The translations under genes were made by a program, and so were the position numbers. A model generated the notes under the pieces. That model did not search any database, was not told where the DNA came from, and worked only from the letters and a program-made list of their open reading frames with translations. DNA of 64,000 nucleotides from Chromobacterium sp. IIBBL 290-4 (GTDB lineage Bacteria; Pseudomonadota; Gammaproteobacteria; Burkholderiales; Chromobacteriaceae). Positions 20,519-28,720 of the stretch are shown piece by piece. The first letter of the stretch is position 1. Each line of letters starts with the position of its first letter. The stretch lies in the NCBI RefSeq assembly GCF_024207115.1, contig NZ_CP100128.1, positions 2,046,001-2,110,000 of the forward strand, given 5' to 3'.

Positions 20519-21201
20519 CACAGCTTCCAGGTGAAGCCCAGCAGCGTTTGCCAGCCGGCGCTATGGCTGCCGGTGTTTTCCGCCGCCCAACGGCTGCCGG
20601 CGCCCACATCCAGCGTCCAGTGCTGGGCCAGGGGGTGGGACATCACCAGCATCAGATTGCTTTGCTCCAACTGCCAGCCGGGGCCGTCGTCGCTATGGCT
20701 CAGGCCCAGGCGCCGTTTCTGGTTGGCCAGGCTGCCCCAGCCCAGCACCGAGAATTTCTGCCCCTTCCAGTCGCCCAGCGGCGCTTCCAGGCTGGCCACC
20801 AGCAATTGGCCGGGATGGCTGTCGCCGATGCGGCTGGCGTAGCCGAAGGACAGGCTGCCGTCGCGCGGCAGGTCAAAGCCGTAGCGGGCGATGCCCAGGC
20901 TTTGCGATACGCCGCCGCCCAGGCTCCAAGCCGGTTCCGAGGCCACGCCCAGCGATACCCAGCCGCCGGGGGCGGGCAGCGCCCAGCCGCCTTCGCCGTC
21001 CTGGATGTACAAGGCGCCGAAGCGGGTGCGGTACTGCATGTCCACGCTGGGCTGCAGCCGCGATGAATTGCCATAGGCAGTTTGCCGCGTCATCAGCTCG
21101 GTGCTGATGGACAGATCCAGGTCTTTGCCGTCGTCGGCCAGGCTGGGAAGCGACGTCAGCAGCAGGCTGCAGAAGCTGGCGAGGAAAATCAGGCGGGGCA
21201 T
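20518..21201 (-). CDS. Exported, outer-membrane-like protein of unknown function
   Basis: 227 residues with a cleavable signal peptide (about 1-22, SLADD). The rest alternates hydrophobic and polar residues with many aromatic and glycine positions (WSLGGGVSQSLG, LSFGYASRIG), as in a small beta-barrel, and ends in hydrophobic residues (LLGFTWKL). I do not recognise the family. It is translationally coupled to tatD downstream; no functional link is evident. Confidence 0.6.
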   Translation of the reverse strand: MPRLIFLASFCSLLLTSLPSLADDGKDLDLSISTELMTRQTAYGNSSRLQPSVDMQYRTRFGALYIQDGEGGWALPAPGGWVSLGVASEPAWSLGGGVSQSLGIARYGFDLPRDGSLSFGYASRIGDSHPGQLLVASLEAPLGDWKGQKFSVLGWGSLANQKRRLGLSHSDDGPGWQLEQSNLMLVMSHPLAQHWTLDVGAGSRWAAENTGSHSAGWQTLLGFTWKL

Positions 21202-21270
21202 GCTGACTCCCGGAGGGTGGTTAAAAGGGCGGATGGCCCTGTTTGCGTTTGAGCGGACCCGCGGCCCGGT

Positions 21271-21810
21271 TCAAGCCCTTATTTTATCCAACTTGGCGGC
21301 AAAGCGCCCCAGATGCGGGTCGCTGTCGGCAAAAGGCAGTTGGTCGAAGTCGAACCAGCGGGCTTCATGGAATTCTGCCTGGTCATAGTGCAAGGGCAAG
21401 CTCCGCGCAACCGGCAGCGCATACCACAGCGTCACATCCAGATGGCTGGCGGCATGGGCATCGACCTGCGTGCGGGTGAGCAGGGTGGGCGCGGGCAGAT
21501 GGCGGACGCCCAGCTCTTCGAACAGTTCGCGCGCCACCGCCTCGCGCGGGTGTTCGCCGGGATCGACATGGCCGCCGGTGGGCAGCCATAAGCCGGCGTT
21601 TTTATGGTCCACCAGCAATATACCTTCCGCATCGATGAGCGCGAAGTAGGTCGCCAGGTGGACGGCGGGCGTGGCCGGCTTGATTCTGCGCCATAGCTCG
21701 GCGCCGCTGTCTATCCACGCCAGCGTGGCTTGCTGATGCTCTTCTTCCAGCGCATCCAGAGGGGCGAGGGCGGCCACCTCGGCGCGGATGGCGGCGCGCA
21801 GCTCGCTCAT
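21271..21810 (-). CDS. NUDIX hydrolase
   Basis: 179-residue NUDIX protein. The box is complete (G-x5-E-x7-REUxEExGU) in GGHVDPGEHPREAVARELFEEL, split here as GGHVDPGEHP and REAVARELFEELG. A helical N-terminal extension precedes it. Substrate unknown. The ATG at 21810 lies seven bases after an AGGAGGAAGAGG ribosome site; a GTG at 21816 overlapping the ABC-exporter stop is also possible. Its tight spacing to the exporter genes implies one transcript. Confidence 0.88.
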   Translation of the reverse strand: MSELRAAIRAEVAALAPLDALEEEHQQATLAWIDSGAELWRRIKPATPAVHLATYFALIDAEGILLVDHKNAGLWLPTGGHVDPGEHPREAVARELFEELGVRHLPAPTLLTRTQVDAHAASHLDVTLWYALPVARSLPLHYDQAEFHEARWFDFDQLPFADSDPHLGRFAAKLDKIRA

Positions 21811-21812
21811 GC

Positions 21813-23579
21813 TCACGCCTCTTCCTCCTCCTCGGTCTGCAATTGCTGCAGCAGATAGAGCTTGTGGTAGATGCCGCCATGGCGCATCAGCTCGTCGTGG
21901 TTGCCGGACTCGGCCAGCTTGCCGTGGCTGAGCACGATGATGCGGTCGGCGTCGCGGATGGTGGACAGGCGATGGGCGATGGAGATCAAGGTGATCTTGC
22001 CCGCCAGCTTGGCCAGCGCCTGCTGCACCAGCTGCTCGGTTTCGCTGTCGATGTGCGAGGTGGCTTCGTCCAGCAGCAGGATGCGCGGCTGGCCGGCCAG
22101 CGCGCGGGCGATGGCGATCAACTGCTTCTGGCCGCTGGACAAGCGCGCGCCGCTTTCGCCCATATCGCTGTCGTAGCCGTTTTCCAGCGACAGAATCAGC
22201 TCGTGCACGCCGGCGGCGCGGGCGGCTTCTTCAATCCTCTCCTGCGGCAGGCCGCGGCCCATGTCGATGTTTTCGCGGGCGCTGGCGGCCAGCAGGAAGG
22301 GGTCTTGCGGCACCAGGCCCACGCCGGAGCGGAAGGCGTCATCGCCTATCGATTCCAGCGGCTGGCCATCGATCAGAATCTCGCCCTGCTGGGCGCGGTA
22401 AAAGCGCAGCAGCAGAGACAGCAGCGTGGACTTGCCGCTGCCGGTGTGGCCGACGATGCCGATGAAGCCGCCGGCCGGCACCTCCAGCGAAAAATCATGC
22501 AGCACAGGGTGCTCCGGCTGATAGCCGAAATTCAGCTGGTGGAAACTGACCGCGCCGGCATGGATGCGGCCGGCGTCGGCCGCGCGCGGCGCGGCGGTTT
22601 CGGACAATAGATGGCTGACGCGGCCGGCGGCCACCACCGCCTGCTGCAGCTGGCCGAATTGCAGCGTGATCTGGATCAGCGGCTCCACCACCCGGCCGAT
22701 ATAGCCGACAAAGGCGTACAGCACGCCGATCTCCACGCCGCCCAGCTCGCGCGCGCCATAGCTGTAGACCACCGCGATCAGCAGCAGCACATTCAGCAGG
22801 TCCAGCGCCGGGCGCAGCAGCCAGGCGTTGGCGCGCAATTCGCCCAGCCGCGCCTGGTAGTAGCGCTGGTTGACGCCGTCGAAGCGCTCGATGAAGCGCG
22901 GCTCGGCATTGCTGGCCTGCAGCACGGTGATGCCCGCTATCGATTCCGCCATTTGCGCGTTGATGTCGCTGCGCAGCGCGCGGGCGCGCGCCACCGACGG
23001 CGCGCTCAGCCGCTGATAGAGCCAGATGATGGCGAAGGTGGCTGGAAACAGCAGCAGCGCCACCAGCATCAGCCGCCAGTCCAGCCAGGCCATGGCCGCC
23101 AGCGCGCCCAGCACGATGATGCTGTTGTTGAGGATCACAAACAGCGCCTGCACATACAGCGCTTTGACCGATTCGGTGTCGTTGGTGACGCGGCTGACCA
23201 GTTGGCCGGTGATGGCCTGGTCGAAAAAGGCCATCGGCAGCCGGATCACATGGCCGTAGACCTTTTCCCGCAAGCGGCGCACCGCCCGCATCGCCACGCC
23301 GGCCATGCGGATCAGCTGCAGATAGCGCAGCGCCGCGGCGGAGAAGCCCAGCAGCAGCGTGGCGGCCAGCAGGCCGACGATGGCCGGCCAGTCCAGCCGG
23401 TGCGGCAGCAGATAGCTGTCGATAAACACCTTGCCCAGCAGCGGCGCGGCCGCTTCCAGCAAGGCGGCCAGCAGCAGCCAGACGCCGCCGCGCCACAGGT
23501 GGCGGCGGTCGGGCCGGGCGGCGTCGATCAGAAGCTGTATCGCCTGGCGGCGCGGGAGACGGCTGGCGTCAGATTTCAT
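21813..23579 (-). CDS. ABC exporter half-transporter (MdlB/SmdB-like)
   Basis: 588-residue fusion of a six-helix membrane domain and an ATPase domain. Walker A is GHTGSGKS, the Q-loop is VPQDPFL, the signature is variant LSSGQKQ, and Walker B is LLLDEATSHID with the catalytic Glu present. Together with the gene upstream it should form a heterodimeric multidrug- or lipid-type exporter like MdlAB. The ATG at 23579 overlaps the upstream stop by 11 bases; an ATG at 23630 is possible but would overlap by 62. Confidence 0.9.
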   Translation of the reverse strand: MKSDASRLPRRQAIQLLIDAARPDRRHLWRGGVWLLLAALLEAAAPLLGKVFIDSYLLPHRLDWPAIVGLLAATLLLGFSAAALRYLQLIRMAGVAMRAVRRLREKVYGHVIRLPMAFFDQAITGQLVSRVTNDTESVKALYVQALFVILNNSIIVLGALAAMAWLDWRLMLVALLLFPATFAIIWLYQRLSAPSVARARALRSDINAQMAESIAGITVLQASNAEPRFIERFDGVNQRYYQARLGELRANAWLLRPALDLLNVLLLIAVVYSYGARELGGVEIGVLYAFVGYIGRVVEPLIQITLQFGQLQQAVVAAGRVSHLLSETAAPRAADAGRIHAGAVSFHQLNFGYQPEHPVLHDFSLEVPAGGFIGIVGHTGSGKSTLLSLLLRFYRAQQGEILIDGQPLESIGDDAFRSGVGLVPQDPFLLAASARENIDMGRGLPQERIEEAARAAGVHELILSLENGYDSDMGESGARLSSGQKQLIAIARALAGQPRILLLDEATSHIDSETEQLVQQALAKLAGKITLISIAHRLSTIRDADRIIVLSHGKLAESGNHDELMRHGGIYHKLYLLQQLQTEEEEEA

Positions 23580-25311
23580 CGAGGCTGGCCTCCAGTTGTT
23601 GATAGCGCCATTGGCTGGCATACCAGCCATTGCGTTGCAGCAGTTGCTCGTGCGCGCCTTGCTCGGCGATATGGCCGTGATGCAGCGCGATGATGTGGTC
23701 GGCGTCGGCCACGGCGGACAGGCGGTGGCTGACGATGATCACGCTGCGGCCGCGCCGGGCTTCGCGCAGATGCCGCAGAATCTGGGTTTCGGTAAGGGTG
23801 TCCACCGCCGACAGCGCATCGTCCAGCAGCAGCAGCGGCGCGTCGGCCAGCAGCGCGCGGGCGATGGCCAGGCGCTGGCGCTGGCCGCCGGACAGGGCCA
23901 CGCCTTTTTCGCCCACCGGGGTGTCGTAGCCTTGCGGCAGCCGCAGGATATCGTCGTGCACCGCCGCCAGCCGCGCCACGCGCTCGATGTCGGCCTGGCT
24001 GGCCTCCGGTTTGGCTAGGGCGATGTTTTCCGCCACGCTGGCGGAAAACAGGAAGGGCTCCTGCGGCACCCAGCTGATGGCCCCGCGCAGCGCTGCCAGG
24101 GTGTAATGGTCTATGGGTTGGCCATCCCAGCGGATGTCGCCCTGTTGCAGGGGGTGGTGGCGCATCAGCAGCTTGAGCAGCGTGGACTTGCCGCTGCCGG
24201 TGGGCCCGACCACGCCCAGCGTGTGGCCGGCAGGCAGCGACACTGACAACTGCTGCAGCGCGGGAGACGCTTCCGGCGCGTAGCGATGGCTGACGCCATC
24301 GATTTGCAACAGATTGGGCCGCAGCTGGGCGATGCGGCCTTGGTCGGCCACGTCCGGCTCGGCGTCCAGCACCGGTTGCAGCCGCAACCAGGCGGCGGAG
24401 CCGCGCTGCAATAGCGACAGCACCCAGCCGGCGGCGAACATCGGCCAGATCAGCTGCACCAGATACATGCTGAAGCTGGTGAGAGCGCCTATGGTCAGCT
24501 GGCCGTGCCAGACCAGATAGCCGCCCAGCGCCAGCGTGATGGTGGTGGCCAGCACCAGGGTAAAGCCCACCACCGGTTCGAACGCCGCCTCGCCGCGTTG
24601 GGCTTCGAAGCTGCTGTGGGCGGCCGCCTCGGCCAGCCGCGCCAGTTCGGCGGTATTGCGCGCCTCTAGACCCAGCGCGCGCAGCGTGCGCACGCCGCTG
24701 AGCGTTTCCTGCACATGGTTGTTGAGCTGGCCGAAGCGCTTCAGCGCCTCGTCCCATTGCTGGTGGATGTATTTGGCGATGCGGGAGAAGCCCAGGGCCA
24801 TCAAGGGGAAGGGCAGCAGCGCCGCCAGTGCCAGACGCCAGTCCACCCCCAGCGTCATCATGGCCAGCACCAGCACTAGGGTCAGCGCGCCGTCGAAGCC
24901 GGCCAGCATCGCCTCGCCGGCCGCCATTTCCACCGAGTCGATGTCATTGGTGGCCAGCGCCATCAAGTCGCCGGTGCGCTGGCGTTGGAAGAAGTCCGGC
25001 CCCTGGCGCGTCAATTGGCGGTAGAGCCGCGAGCGCAGCTCGGTGCCAAGATAGTAGGACACCGCGAACAGCTGCAGCCGCCAGCCCACGCGCAGAAAAT
25101 AAATGGCAAGGCCCATGGCGGCCAGTTTGGTGAGTTCGGTCAGCAAGGTGTCCAGCGGCAGCCGATGCGCCACCAGATCATCGACGATATGTCCCACCTG
25201 GCGGGGAATGGAGACGGTCAGCACCGCCACCGAGGCCAGCATCAGCGCGGACAGCAGATAGGCGCGCCAGTTGCGGCGGATGAACTGCAGCAGAAAACGG
25301 GACAGCGGCAT
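23569..25311 (-). CDS. ABC exporter half-transporter (MdlA/SmdA-like)
   Basis: 580-residue membrane-ATPase fusion. Walker A is GPTGSGKS, signature LSGGQRQ, and Walker B LLLDDALSAVD with Asp instead of the usual catalytic Glu. The partner downstream has the canonical Glu, so the pair looks like an asymmetric heterodimer with one degenerate ATP site. The fold and order match MdlA-MdlB. Substrate cannot be inferred. Confidence 0.9.
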   Translation of the reverse strand: MPLSRFLLQFIRRNWRAYLLSALMLASVAVLTVSIPRQVGHIVDDLVAHRLPLDTLLTELTKLAAMGLAIYFLRVGWRLQLFAVSYYLGTELRSRLYRQLTRQGPDFFQRQRTGDLMALATNDIDSVEMAAGEAMLAGFDGALTLVLVLAMMTLGVDWRLALAALLPFPLMALGFSRIAKYIHQQWDEALKRFGQLNNHVQETLSGVRTLRALGLEARNTAELARLAEAAAHSSFEAQRGEAAFEPVVGFTLVLATTITLALGGYLVWHGQLTIGALTSFSMYLVQLIWPMFAAGWVLSLLQRGSAAWLRLQPVLDAEPDVADQGRIAQLRPNLLQIDGVSHRYAPEASPALQQLSVSLPAGHTLGVVGPTGSGKSTLLKLLMRHHPLQQGDIRWDGQPIDHYTLAALRGAISWVPQEPFLFSASVAENIALAKPEASQADIERVARLAAVHDDILRLPQGYDTPVGEKGVALSGGQRQRLAIARALLADAPLLLLDDALSAVDTLTETQILRHLREARRGRSVIIVSHRLSAVADADHIIALHHGHIAEQGAHEQLLQRNGWYASQWRYQQLEASLDEI

Positions 25312-25395
25312 GGGCGGCTCGGGCAGTGGGTGGAGCCTTATTCTATGGAAAAGCCATTGTCATTGCCAGAACGAACTGGCGCAGCCCGCCTGCCC

Positions 25396-26313
25396 TCAGT
25401 AGAGGTAGATGCCCTGCTTGGGCGGCGCGGGAATATCCAGCGGCAGCCCCTGCATTTCGCGCAGCGAGCTTTCTATGGTGTGGCACAAGGTGGCCAGCGG
25501 CAGATCGTTGCCTTCGGTGCCGAACGGCTCCTCCAGCTCCTCGGCCACTTCTTCCAGCGCGAAATAGGTGTAGGCGATGAACACCGCGATCGGCGGCGTC
25601 AGCCAGCCTATGCTGCTGACCAGCCCGGCGGGCAGCAGCAGGCAATAGATGCTGACGGTGCGGTTGAGCAGCACCCGATAGGTGAAGGGGATGGGCGTGG
25701 TGGCGATGCGTTCGCAGCCGCCCAATATTTCCGACAGGGTGTTGAGGTTGCGGTCCAGCGCGTGCCATTGCAGCTCGCTGATCCGGCCTTCGCGCTGCCA
25801 GCGCTGGATTTCCGCGCCCAGCCAGGCCAGGATCAGCGCCGGGCGGAAACGGCCGGCCAGGATTTTGTCCAGCGCATCCGGCGGCAGCAGGCGGCGCAGA
25901 TGCTCCTCGGCGTCCAGCCCGCGCAGCTGCGCTTTGAGCGCATAGGCGAAAGCGCAAAGGGCGGCGATGAAGCGGCGGCCGTCTGCGTCGTCGCCGCGCG
26001 CGGCCAGGGTTTGCCGCGTCAGCGAGCGGCTGGTGATCAGCAGATTGCCCCACAGCTTGCGCGCTTCCCAGAAGCGGTCATAGCTCACCGAGTTGCGGAA
26101 ACCCAGAAAGATGGCCAAGGACACGCCCAGCAGCGTGAAGGTGGGGATGCTCAGCGCCGAATCATGCAGGCTTTGCAGCCACCAGTGGCGGATGGAGGCC
26201 GCCAGCAGCGCCACGGCGGCCACGATGGCGAGCTTGGGCCAGATGCGCGGCAATACCGAGCCATGCCAGACAAACAGCAGGCGGAACCAGGAGGGCGTGT
26301 GGCGGACGATCAT
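25396..26313 (-). CDS. Bestrophin-family ion channel
   Basis: 305-residue membrane protein with the bestrophin/UPF0187 pattern: FTLLGVSLAIFLGFRNSVSYDRFWEARKLWG in helix 2 and the loop after it, then LTPPIAVFIAYTYFALEEVAEELEEPFGTEGNDLPL, where the acidic segment corresponds to the calcium-clasp region of eukaryotic members. Bacterial homologues form pentameric cation- or anion-selective channels. Standalone gene between the ABC exporter and a lipoprotein gene. Confidence 0.9.
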   Translation of the reverse strand: MIVRHTPSWFRLLFVWHGSVLPRIWPKLAIVAAVALLAASIRHWWLQSLHDSALSIPTFTLLGVSLAIFLGFRNSVSYDRFWEARKLWGNLLITSRSLTRQTLAARGDDADGRRFIAALCAFAYALKAQLRGLDAEEHLRRLLPPDALDKILAGRFRPALILAWLGAEIQRWQREGRISELQWHALDRNLNTLSEILGGCERIATTPIPFTYRVLLNRTVSIYCLLLPAGLVSSIGWLTPPIAVFIAYTYFALEEVAEELEEPFGTEGNDLPLATLCHTIESSLREMQGLPLDIPAPPKQGIYLY

Positions 26314-26376
26314 GCGCGAAGAGGCGGATGCAAAAACTGAATGTTACACAATTATCCGCAGCATGACCTTGTCAAT

Positions 26377-26784
26377 TCAGCCTTTCCCATCCAATTTGGG
26401 CAGCGGCATCAGCCCGGTGTTCTCCTCGCGGCTTTCATCCTGCAGCCGCCACTGTTGGGCGTTGCCGCGAGCGTCGAACAATACCACCAGCTCTTTGCTT
26501 TGATGGCTTTGCGCGCGGAACAGCAGCGAAACATTAGTGAAGTTCTGCCATTTGGGCTGATATTTATCGCTGCGATACACCCAGAGCTGGCGGCCGTCGC
26601 CGAAGCGGATCTTGTCGTCCGGCCGTCCCAGCCGCGCCTGCAGCCTGGCCTGGGCGGCTTGCGATTGCCGCAGCAACTGGCGGACCTCCTGGCTATCCGC
26701 CTCCTGCAAAGCGTTGTTGCCGATCACGGCGCAGCCGGACAGCGCGGCGGATGCGCAGGCCAGGGCGAGGAGGAGGCGATTCAT
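26377..26784 (-). CDS. Small lipoprotein, BamE/SmpA-like
   Basis: 135 residues with a lipobox (LSGC, Cys18) and a central segment RLGRPDDKIRFGDGRQLWVYR that recalls the BamE/SmpA (OmlA) fold (LG.P...... .W.Y). Function unassigned. It overlaps the upstream gene by four bases (ATGA) and both lie behind a Fur-box-like sequence near 27660. Confidence 0.6.
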   Translation of the reverse strand: MNRLLLALACASAALSGCAVIGNNALQEADSQEVRQLLRQSQAAQARLQARLGRPDDKIRFGDGRQLWVYRSDKYQPKWQNFTNVSLLFRAQSHQSKELVVLFDARGNAQQWRLQDESREENTGLMPLPKLDGKG

Positions 26785-27602
26785 GGCTTCTCCAGCGGTT
26801 CGAACAGCACCAGGGTATCGTCAGGCCAATCGGCCGACTCCAGCGGCAGCGAATACAGATACTCGCGCGGGTACGGCCAGCTGGCGAAAGGGCTGGTGGT
26901 GATGGCGCTGCCGTATTGCCACACCGCCGGCAGCAGCAAGTGCTTGTCGCCATGGCGCAAGGTGATGGAAAACAGCGGCTGATCGGCCACGAACAGATAG
27001 TGCGGCGGCCGGTTTTGATAGGGGCTGGGCTCGATCTCCAGCTGGCCCAGTTGTTCCACCTGCTTTTTCAGCCGCAGCGAGGCTTCGCGCAGGCAGCTTT
27101 CCATTTCGTTCAGACAGTCTGGTTTGCGCGCGCCGGGCTGGCAGTGGCTGTTCTCGCTGGCGGGATTGAGTCCGCTTTGCGCATCCACCACGCATTCCAG
27201 CCGCAAATCGCCCAGCCTGCGCGCGCCGTCGGGAAGATCGGGGCTGCGGATGTCCGGGCGCCACAAGGCCGCTTGCCCCGATTTCGTCGCGGCTTGCAGC
27301 GATTGGCCGGCGACCGGCGCCGGCCAGGAGAAGCTGGAGCGCTCATCCAATGGCACGCGGTTTTTGGCGCCGCCGATGGTTTGCGTCAGCGTGAGCTGCC
27401 CTTGGGCCAACACCCGGTAGCGCAGTTGCGCGCGCGGCGCCAGCGCATGCTGCTGCGCAAACGCCGATTGGGCCTTGATGAAAACATCGGCGGAGCGGAG
27501 GTTGTTATCGGGAACGTTGGCATGGCTCAGGGCCGAAAGCAGGCAGCAGAGGGAGCATGCACAAAGACAGCGAAACGGAATGGGGCGCAGGGCGGCTCTC
27601 AC
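26781..27602 (-). CDS. Exported protein of unknown function
   Basis: 273 residues with a signal peptide (about 1-28, cysteine-rich core, cleavage near SHA). The mature part has several cysteines (CVVDAQ, NSHCQPG, PDCLNE, ESCLRE) that could pair. A C-terminal portion with PYPREYLYSLPLESADWPDD does not match a family I recognise. Co-transcribed with the BamE-like lipoprotein downstream. The gene starts about 50 bases from a 15/19 match to the Fur box, suggesting iron control. Confidence 0.55.
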   Translation of the reverse strand: MRAALRPIPFRCLCACSLCCLLSALSHANVPDNNLRSADVFIKAQSAFAQQHALAPRAQLRYRVLAQGQLTLTQTIGGAKNRVPLDERSSFSWPAPVAGQSLQAATKSGQAALWRPDIRSPDLPDGARRLGDLRLECVVDAQSGLNPASENSHCQPGARKPDCLNEMESCLREASLRLKKQVEQLGQLEIEPSPYQNRPPHYLFVADQPLFSITLRHGDKHLLLPAVWQYGSAITTSPFASWPYPREYLYSLPLESADWPDDTLVLFEPLEKP

Positions 27603-27652
27603 GAATTCTCCTATTCCTGATGGCCATGCATTCGCAGGCGATTGGGATTGGG

Positions 27653-27671
27653 GGTTATGATAATCCTTATG
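27653..27671 (-). promoter_or_regulatory. Fur-box-like sequence upstream of the envelope protein pair
   Basis: GGTTATGATAATCCTTATG matches the classical 19-bp Fur box in 15 positions. It lies about 50 bases before the start of the minus-strand gene ending at 27602, a suitable place for a repressor site. The site is a visual match only. Confidence 0.45.
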
Positions 27672-28239
27672 ACATTTAATATGTGATTTTGTTATGCATA
27701 ATATCTTCCCAGCGGCTGTCGGCTCCAGGAGGGGCAGGTTGCCCGTGCTTGCGCGCGGGCTTTATCCAGGGCTGAGCGGCAAGCGCGGGAAAGCCTCAGG
27801 AATGAAAATATTAATTCCAAATGGCTAAATTTAAAAAATTCCGCGCTTTTATGGGTTTTATAGAGGGTGTCGGCGGAAAAATGTAAAACCTCCGTCACAA
27901 AGTTTGCTTTGAAATGGCTGGGCGGATATAGTCCTCAGCGTTATCAATCATGCAAAGGTTCAACGTGAACAACGACGGATGTAGTCGATCCTATATCGAC
28001 GCGTCGCTTTGCAGGATTCGCGCAGTCTGATTCTTCCGCTGCCGCATCCTGCCAAGCCAGGGTGTGGCGCATCGGCCTGACGGCCAACGCTCTCCTCCCA
28101 TCCGCCTTTCGAGGCATTGTCGGCCGGCCCTGGGCCCGCCGCATCGCATCCGCCTGTTCCAATCGAACCGAAGCCCCGGCGCGCGGCCATTGCGTCTGCC
28201 TGCCCGGTGATTCCCTTTATCCGCCACACGGAGATTTCG
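27672..28239. other. Intergenic region upstream of the Mg transporter leader
   Basis: About 570 bases without a convincing gene. The left part (to about 27720) is AT-rich; the rest is GC-rich. A possible plus-strand promoter is TTGCTT (27904-27909), 17 bases, TATAGT (27927-27932), which would give a very long 5' leader for the transporter. Open frames on either strand here lack ribosome sites and recognisable products, and I do not call them. Confidence 0.4.
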
Positions 28240-28293
28240 ATGTCTGAAGAACCAGAACCTCGACCGTGCCGGCCGGTATTCTCGTCCCGCTGA
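28240..28293 (+). CDS. Putative MgtL-like regulatory leader peptide (17 codons)
   Basis: The peptide MSEEPEPRPCRPVFSSR is preceded by a good ribosome site (GGAG, six bases before ATG). Its N-terminus alternates acidic residues and prolines. Enterobacterial MgtL (17 residues, DPEPTP-type start) has the same design: in low Mg2+ such sequences destabilise the translating ribosome, which allows transcription into mgtA. Here the peptide lies upstream of an MgtE-type Mg2+ transporter. Seen: the frame, ribosome site and composition. Inferred: the regulatory role. A hairpin (28286-28309) covers its stop codon. Confidence 0.6.
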   Translation: MSEEPEPRPCRPVFSSR

Positions 28294-28720
28294 CCTTGGT
28301 CGCTGCGGGGCGCGGTCCCGTCGGCATGACTCGGAAAACGGGCGCGGCCTAGTCTCGTCTGTCTATCCCTATTTTGGATTTGTCCGTCGCAGCGCGGAGG
28401 AACCCTTGCGTCTATCGCAGCTGGACAGTGGTTCTTTCTAGCGGCAGGAGCGCGTGCGCCTGCTATCGCGCGACGGCGCCAATGGGGCGGTCAGTTTCAA
28501 GATTTCCATCAAGTCCAATAATCCGGGTGTCTGCTTTTCAGCAGCGTTTCGTTTGTATCGCATTCCATATCGCTTTGATTTTAAAGACTGGAATGGCGAT
28601 TGGCCGAGTGTTGCCTGCGAAACGCCAAAATTATCTATTAGGCATTAAAAATTTAATTTCAAGATTGGATGCTCGCGCAAATTTCCGGGCATCCACTGCT
28701 AATTAGCAAAGGAATGCAAG
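28286..28720 (+). promoter_or_regulatory. Long structured leader between the leader peptide and mgtE
   Basis: About 430 untranslated bases. A hairpin at 28286-28309 (CCCGC and GACC pairing with GGTC and GCGGG) overlaps the end of the leader peptide, and CCCGT/ACGGG at 28317-28341 can form an alternative pairing. Near the transporter start are a GGATGC/GCATCC stem and a perfect 12-base palindrome TGCTAATTAGCA (28697-28708), then an AAAGGA ribosome site. No clear intrinsic terminator is visible, so any attenuation would have to be Rho-dependent or translational. No riboswitch class could be assigned. Confidence 0.4.

Noticed and set aside
27692..27898. 68-codon minus-strand open frame in the region before mgtE
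   Set aside because: No ribosome site or recognisable product, and it lies in variable-looking intergenic DNA.
28062..28247. 61-codon open frame overlapping the leader peptide
   Set aside because: No ribosome site and out of frame with the better-supported short peptide.
28454..28530. M-box-like core (CGCCAATGGG) in the mgtE leader
   Set aside because: Only one short block resembles the M-box; the GGTGAGGCTCC element and the required pairings are not present, so no riboswitch is claimed.
28374..28706. 110-codon open frame in the mgtE leader
   Set aside because: No ATG start with a ribosome site at its 5' end, and composition is not protein-like.
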